A DNA stretch of 64,000 nucleotides. Origin: Salinimicrobium gaetbulicola (GTDB lineage: Bacteria; Bacteroidota; Bacteroidia; Flavobacteriales; Flavobacteriaceae). The stretch covers positions 248,001 through 312,000 of the forward strand of contig NZ_JBHTJP010000035.1 in assembly GCF_042676025.1 (NCBI RefSeq), read 5' to 3'. Under the pieces are notes generated by a model. It did no database searches. It was not told the DNA's origin and worked only from the letters and a program-made list of their open reading frames with translations. This document shows positions 59,580 to 64,000 of this stretch, in pieces. The position numbers and the translations under genes were made by a program. Every line of letters begins with the position of its first letter. Position 1 is the stretch's first letter.

Positions 59580-61175
59580 ATGAAAACCTTTCTGAAAAGT
59601 ACGGCAACAATATTACTACTGTTTTTATATTCCTGTGATGCTAACAAATCTGAAAGTATCGCTTCGGAAGATGACACAAATGAAGTGGTAGCACCTTCCA
59701 TTATTCCATTGCCTTCCGAAGTAAATTGGGATAATAAATACTACAGGTTGCCTGCAGAAAATATAATATGTACAGATAATCCTGAAACTGTGTCCTGGCT
59801 TCAGAAATTGCTCCATGAGGCAGGCTTAAATACCAGTGTTCAAACCGGAAGTGACTGTGGAAACTGGAATGTTCAAATCAATTCTGAAAAGTTAGAATCT
59901 TTAGGGGAGGAAGGCTATGAGCTCTATATTACAGATAAAGGAGTTAAGATAAAAGCTGCCGCAGAGGCCGGAGTTTTTTATGCCGTCCAAACTTTAAGGC
60001 AAATGTTTCCGGTGGAGATCGAAAAAGGGGAGAGCGTGTCTACTACAGTTGATTTGCCTCAGGGAACTATTCAGGACCAACCGACTTATCAATGGCGAGG
60101 AACCATGGTAGATATGGCCCGTAGTTTCTTCGGTTTGGACTATCTGAAGCGTCATGTAGACCGAATGGCTTTGTATAAAATGAACAGGCTGCACTTACAT
60201 CTTACCGATGACCAGGGGTGGAGAATAGAGATCAAAGGCAAGCCTAAACTTACAGAAATTGGTTCCAAAGGATCAGTTGTTCGTGGAAGGTCTGGTTACC
60301 TGACACAGGAGGAATATCTGGAATTGCAGGATTATGCCTTAGCCAGAAATATTATCATTATCCCGGAAATTGATATGCCCGGGCACATTTATTCAGCCCT
60401 GCTTTCATATCCTGAACTGAACTGTGATAACTTCGAAAACCTTTCTCCAAAAAGGGCAACTCCACCCGAACTTTTTAGAAATTATAATGTGGGCTGGAGT
60501 AAATTATGTCTTGAAAACCCTAAAATTTATGAATTTGTTTCCGAAGTGATAGGAGAAATGGCTGCGATCACCAAAGGACCCTGGATTCATATAGGAGGAG
60601 ATGAGATCGAAGATCCCAGGTATAAAGAATTTGTCGTTAAAGCAGATTCTATAGTTCGGGCTTACGATAAGATTACCATTGGATGGGAAGAAGTCACTCA
60701 GGCCGAAGTAAGCCCTGATCTAATCAGTCAATCCTGGCGAGGAACAGTAGAGAGTGTGGTTCCCGATATTAAAGTTATACATTCCTTATGTTCTCAATTC
60801 TATTTTGATCATGGGAATGTTCCAGGACAGGAGAACACGAACAACTGGTGTAAGAAATCGGGTGTTAGTCTTGAAGACGCTTATAGTTTTGATAACGAAG
60901 ACCCTAATATAATTGGAGTGGAAGTTCCTGTATGGAGCGAGTTTGTCCTGACTGATGAAATGATGGATAATCGTTTTTGGCCCCGGGCAATTGCGGCGGC
61001 AGAGATTGCCTGGACTCCAGGAGCTCAACGGGATTACGCATCATTCAAAAAAAGACTAGGTCGACATGGCGATCGATTAAGAGCATTAAACATAAATTTC
61101 TTCAGAACCCCGGGTATTGATTGGGGGAAGGAGTCTAAAGCGGGAATTTTTTCAAACTTTCTTCCTGCGCAATAA
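59580..61175 (+). CDS. GH20 beta-N-acetylhexosaminidase, lipoprotein
   Basis: A 531-residue lipoprotein (lipobox ending at Cys19, LLLFLYSC). An N-terminal GH20b domain is followed by the catalytic barrel: MVDMARSFFGLDYLKRHVDR, RLHLHLTDDQGWRIEIKGKP, IPEIDMPGH, and HIGGDEIED with the Asp341-Glu342 pair that defines the substrate-assisted GH20 mechanism. It removes terminal GlcNAc or GalNAc from glycans in the periplasm or at the cell surface. The ATG at 59580 is chosen because it begins the signal peptide; an upstream start at 59526 would place 18 residues before it. Confidence 0.94.
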   Translation: MKTFLKSTATILLLFLYSCDANKSESIASEDDTNEVVAPSIIPLPSEVNWDNKYYRLPAENIICTDNPETVSWLQKLLHEAGLNTSVQTGSDCGNWNVQINSEKLESLGEEGYELYITDKGVKIKAAAEAGVFYAVQTLRQMFPVEIEKGESVSTTVDLPQGTIQDQPTYQWRGTMVDMARSFFGLDYLKRHVDRMALYKMNRLHLHLTDDQGWRIEIKGKPKLTEIGSKGSVVRGRSGYLTQEEYLELQDYALARNIIIIPEIDMPGHIYSALLSYPELNCDNFENLSPKRATPPELFRNYNVGWSKLCLENPKIYEFVSEVIGEMAAITKGPWIHIGGDEIEDPRYKEFVVKADSIVRAYDKITIGWEEVTQAEVSPDLISQSWRGTVESVVPDIKVIHSLCSQFYFDHGNVPGQENTNNWCKKSGVSLEDAYSFDNEDPNIIGVEVPVWSEFVLTDEMMDNRFWPRAIAAAEIAWTPGAQRDYASFKKRLGRHGDRLRALNINFFRTPGIDWGKESKAGIFSNFLPAQ

Positions 61176-61190
61176 AAATAAAATTCAATT

Positions 61191-62003
61191 ATGGAAAATA
61201 AACCAACTACAGAAAGTTCTTCGAACTATGACCATCTTGAACAGATGAGTACAAGGGAATTGTTGAGTAATATTAATAAAGAGGACATAACAGTTCCTTT
61301 AGCTGTTGAGAAGCAACTACCTGCAATTGAAACATTGGTAGATGTCATAGTGGAAAAAATGAAAGAAGGGGGCCGGCTATTTTATATAGGGGCCGGAACC
61401 AGTGGAAGACTTGGTGTCCTGGATGCTTCGGAGTGCCCTCCAACCTTTGGAGTTTCTGAAGATTGGGTAATAGGTTTAATTGCAGGTGGGGATTTTGCCC
61501 TTAGGAACGCGGTGGAAAATGCGGAAGATGATCCTGAGCAGGCATGGAAAGATCTACAGAAATTTAAAATTGGTTCAAAGGATGTCCTGGTAGGCATAGC
61601 CGCATCGGGAACCACACCTTATGTGATAGGAGGGGTTAAAAAAGCCAGGGAGTTGGGATTGGCTACCGGTTGTATCACTTGTAATGAAGGAAGTCCTTTA
61701 GGGACAGCAGTTGAATTCCCTGTTGAAGTTGTTGTAGGGCCTGAGTTCGTTACTGGAAGCACTCGTATGAAAGCAGGTACTGCTCAGAAGCTGGTTTTAA
61801 ATATGATTTCTACCAGTTCCCTCATTAAAATGGGACGCGTAAAAGGGAATAAAATGGTGGATATGCAGCTGAGCAATAAAAAATTGGTCAATCGCGGTAT
61901 TAAAATGATAATGGAAGAATTGGAAATCGATGAGATTCAAGCGGGAAAATTGTTAAAAAAATACAAAAGTGTAAGGTCTGTCCTACAAAACTTCAAAAAA
62001 TAA
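61191..62003 (+). CDS. murQ: N-acetylmuramic acid 6-phosphate etherase
   Basis: A 270-residue SIS-domain lyase that turns MurNAc-6-phosphate into GlcNAc-6-phosphate and D-lactate. IGAGTSGRLGVLDASECPPT holds catalytic Glu81, and NAEDDPEQAWKDL the second Glu (112). VTGSTRMKAGTAQKLVLNMI is the MurQ signature. It is slightly shorter than the E. coli enzyme (298), lacking much of the C-terminal helical extension. It lies 15 bp after the GH20 gene, so murein-derived sugars are probable substrates of the locus. Confidence 0.95.
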   Translation: MENKPTTESSSNYDHLEQMSTRELLSNINKEDITVPLAVEKQLPAIETLVDVIVEKMKEGGRLFYIGAGTSGRLGVLDASECPPTFGVSEDWVIGLIAGGDFALRNAVENAEDDPEQAWKDLQKFKIGSKDVLVGIAASGTTPYVIGGVKKARELGLATGCITCNEGSPLGTAVEFPVEVVVGPEFVTGSTRMKAGTAQKLVLNMISTSSLIKMGRVKGNKMVDMQLSNKKLVNRGIKMIMEELEIDEIQAGKLLKKYKSVRSVLQNFKK

Positions 62004-62121
62004 CTTTCATAAAAATTTTATTTAAGTCTAAGGGTTAAGGAAAAGTATTTTATTAAAAGGTTTTATTCTTTTATTTTTTATATTATCTTGGGCGCACTAA
62101 TCGTTATCCAAATAATCAATT

Positions 62122-64000
62122 ATGAAAAAAAGATTACAATCAGTAATTATGATTCTTCTCTTTTTTGTTTCTGCGAAAACGTTTGCGCAAAACCAAGAAA
62201 TTACGGGGAAGATCTTAGATGAATCCGGAGTGCCTATACCGGGTGTATCTGTTTACTTAAAGGGAAACCCTGCTGTAGGAACTTCCTCTAATTTTGATGG
62301 GGAATTCTCATTACAGGTCCCTGACAGCAATGACAATATTTTAGTGTTTTCATATTTGGGATACTCTAAAAAAGAAATAAAGCTCAATGGTCAAACCAAC
62401 CTTCAGGTTAACCTTTTGCCAGATACAGAGTCATTAGATGAAGTGGTGGTTACCGCGCTAGGGATAAAACAAGAACGAAAAGCTCTTGGATATGCCGTAA
62501 CCGAAGTAAAGGGAGGTACAATTGCCGAAACTCAAAGGGAAAATTTTCTCGATGCCATGGCGGGGCGTGTGGCAGGTGTAGAAATTAATTCTACATCTGG
62601 ACTACCTGGTTCCTCTTCCTCAATAGTTATTAGGGGAATTAGTTCCCTAAGTGGGAACAATCAACCGCTATTCGTGGTAGATGGTTTACCAATTAGTAAT
62701 AATACTACTTCAACTGCAGTTTTTGCTTCTTCAATTGGAGCAGGAGGTACCTCGTTTGAAAACAGGGGGGTTGACTTCACTAACCGTGCTGCTGATATTA
62801 ACCCGGATGATATTGAAAGCATTACTATTCTTAAAGGACCGGAAGCTTCTGCCTTATATGGTATCGAAGCAGCCTCGGGAGCTGTGGTAATAACTACTAA
62901 ACGGGGGAAAGCCGGGGTTGCCCGTATTGATTACAGTAATAGTTTCCGTCTCGATCGAATTGTGAAATATCCTGAAATTCAGCAGGTTTACGGTAGAGGG
63001 GCAAATGGTTACACTACAGAAGGCGATGAAAGTTTATATTATTTCGGAGAAAAATATCCTGAAGGAACTACCTTCTATGATAATGTAAAGGCCTTCTTCA
63101 AGGATGCGGTTACTAAAAAACACAACTTGTCTGTTTCTGGTGGAAATGAAAAAGTACAATATCGATTTTCTGGAGCACATACAGATGCTGAAGGATTCGT
63201 TCCTACCACCGGCCTGGAAAGGTTAAATTTAACTTCAGCCGTTACTGCCGAACTTAATGATTATATCTCAGCCGATGTGACCTTTGACTATACACGTTCT
63301 GATAATGATCAAACCTTTAGGGGTAGCGGAGGTCCTTTATTGCATTTGCTGCTATGGCCCTCTACAGATGACGCAAGTGACTACCTTACTCCAGGTGGGA
63401 AAAGACGTAATTATGCCGAGTTTGCAGAAGCAGTAGAAAATCCTTTTTTCAATGTTAATAAAAATATTTTTAACTCTTTAACCGATCGTTATAAGTTAAA
63501 TACGCAAGTGAATGCTGACGCAACAGACTGGTTTAAATTAGTTGGTCAAGTAGGGGTAGACTACTATACACAGAAAAATACGATCGTTCGTCATCCAGAA
63601 TCAAACAGTGGGCGTGATTATGGAGGTATTTTTGATCAGGCCTTGATCACCACAAGAAACCTTACCATGCAATCTTATGCGCAATTTACGCCTCCAAGTC
63701 TTTTGGATGAGAAATTCTCAACCGATTTAAAAGTTGGTGGAGCAGTTTATGATTATAATACATTCAGTGCTGCTGCTGGTGGACAGGACTTCCAGGCGCC
63801 AGATCTGTGGTCAATAAATAATACAAGATTAGATACTCACAGGGCATTTAACAATCTTACTCAAAGAAGGCTTGTGGGTGTATTTGGAAGTTTAAACGCC
63901 AATTACGACAAAATGCTATTCTTGACATTAACTGCACGTAATGACTGGAGTTCTACACTTCCTAAAAAGAACAATTCCTTCTTCTATCCTTCTGCGGGGC
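62122..64000 (+). CDS. SusC/RagA-type TonB-linked outer-membrane protein, 3' truncated by window
   Basis: The frame is open from ATG 62122 to the end of the window (626 codons, incomplete; full SusC proteins have about 1000). A signal peptide (MKKRLQSVIMILLFFVSAKT) is followed by a carboxypeptidase-regulatory-like domain (ITGKILDESGVPIPGVSVYL), the DEVVVTALGIKQERKALGYA plug motif and SITILKGPEASALYGIEAAS, then barrel strands. It imports bound oligosaccharides with a SusD partner, which should follow outside the window. The neighbours point to an amino-sugar glycan as cargo. Confidence 0.95.
   Translation, partial: MKKRLQSVIMILLFFVSAKTFAQNQEITGKILDESGVPIPGVSVYLKGNPAVGTSSNFDGEFSLQVPDSNDNILVFSYLGYSKKEIKLNGQTNLQVNLLPDTESLDEVVVTALGIKQERKALGYAVTEVKGGTIAETQRENFLDAMAGRVAGVEINSTSGLPGSSSSIVIRGISSLSGNNQPLFVVDGLPISNNTTSTAVFASSIGAGGTSFENRGVDFTNRAADINPDDIESITILKGPEASALYGIEAASGAVVITTKRGKAGVARIDYSNSFRLDRIVKYPEIQQVYGRGANGYTTEGDESLYYFGEKYPEGTTFYDNVKAFFKDAVTKKHNLSVSGGNEKVQYRFSGAHTDAEGFVPTTGLERLNLTSAVTAELNDYISADVTFDYTRSDNDQTFRGSGGPLLHLLLWPSTDDASDYLTPGGKRRNYAEFAEAVENPFFNVNKNIFNSLTDRYKLNTQVNADATDWFKLVGQVGVDYYTQKNTIVRHPESNSGRDYGGIFDQALITTRNLTMQSYAQFTPPSLLDEKFSTDLKVGGAVYDYNTFSAAAGGQDFQAPDLWSINNTRLDTHRAFNNLTQRRLVGVFGSLNANYDKMLFLTLTARNDWSSTLPKKNNSFFYPSAG

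Noticed and set aside
62681..62890. 69-codon frame inside the SusC gene
   Set aside because: It is an out-of-frame shadow; the SusC frame is open from 62122 to the window end with clear domain signatures.

Overview
The window looks like a chromosome segment of a Flavobacteriia bacterium (Bacteroidota), probably a marine relative of Gramella/Christiangramia. The evidence is a SusC-type TonB-linked porin, many lineage-restricted DUF families (DUF4254, DUF6427, DUF6341, DUF6909, DUF4837, DUF4175), TAnnTTTG-type -7 promoter boxes, few Shine-Dalgarno sites, and a glutaminyl-tRNA synthetase. Names rest on reading the proteins; no database search was run. I count 60 protein genes, two of them cut by the window edges, and one tRNA-Cys(GCA). 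There is no rRNA, CRISPR array, prophage or recognisable insertion sequence.

Layout. 1-9.3 kb: the 3' end of a PaaE-like reductase, envelope glycosyltransferases (GT39, GT9, GT2), a CapK-like adenylating enzyme, a UDP-glucuronate decarboxylase, and purD with small membrane proteins. 9.4-17.5 kb: a long minus-strand run, M23 peptidase-GH3-DUF6909-rmlB-rmlA-rmlC-rmlD, with an SRPBCC gene converging on it. 17.5-24 kb: tatA, DUF4837 lipoprotein, LysM transglycosylase, pgk, holB, DoxX, OmpH/Skp. 24-30.6 kb: methyltransferase, mnmG, ybeY and DUF4175, with two parS-like palindromes flanking mnmG. 30.7-41.3 kb: gltX, SPFH protein, a DUF6327/holin-X/YtxH envelope module, glnS, folB, tRNA-Cys, LysE, DUF2807, rnr. 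41.5-45.4 kb: a 48-residue membrane peptide, DUF2007, an unusually long AT-rich intergenic region, rpiB, elaA, S41 protease, rnpA. 45.4-57 kb: M1 and S8 peptidases, MBL hydrolase, two divergent cation/proton antiporters, yebC, a four-helix-bundle gene and lepA. 57.3-64 kb: an amino-sugar locus of ROK kinase, FucP-type transporter, GH20 hexosaminidase, MurQ and a SusC porin that runs off the end.

How the genes fit together. Much of the window builds or remodels the envelope: dTDP-rhamnose synthesis, glycosyl transfer, peptidoglycan hydrolysis and OMP chaperoning. The last 7 kb reads as uptake and catabolism of N-acetylated amino sugars, with MurQ pointing to N-acetylmuramate as well as GlcNAc.

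The observations most worth a second look are the paired parS-like sites around mnmG (one forms the last codons of ybeY), the four-helix-bundle gene bracketed by inverted arrays of degenerate heptamers, the nucleoside-phosphorylase-like C-terminus of the DUF6909 protein, and several perfect palindromes in promoter regions.
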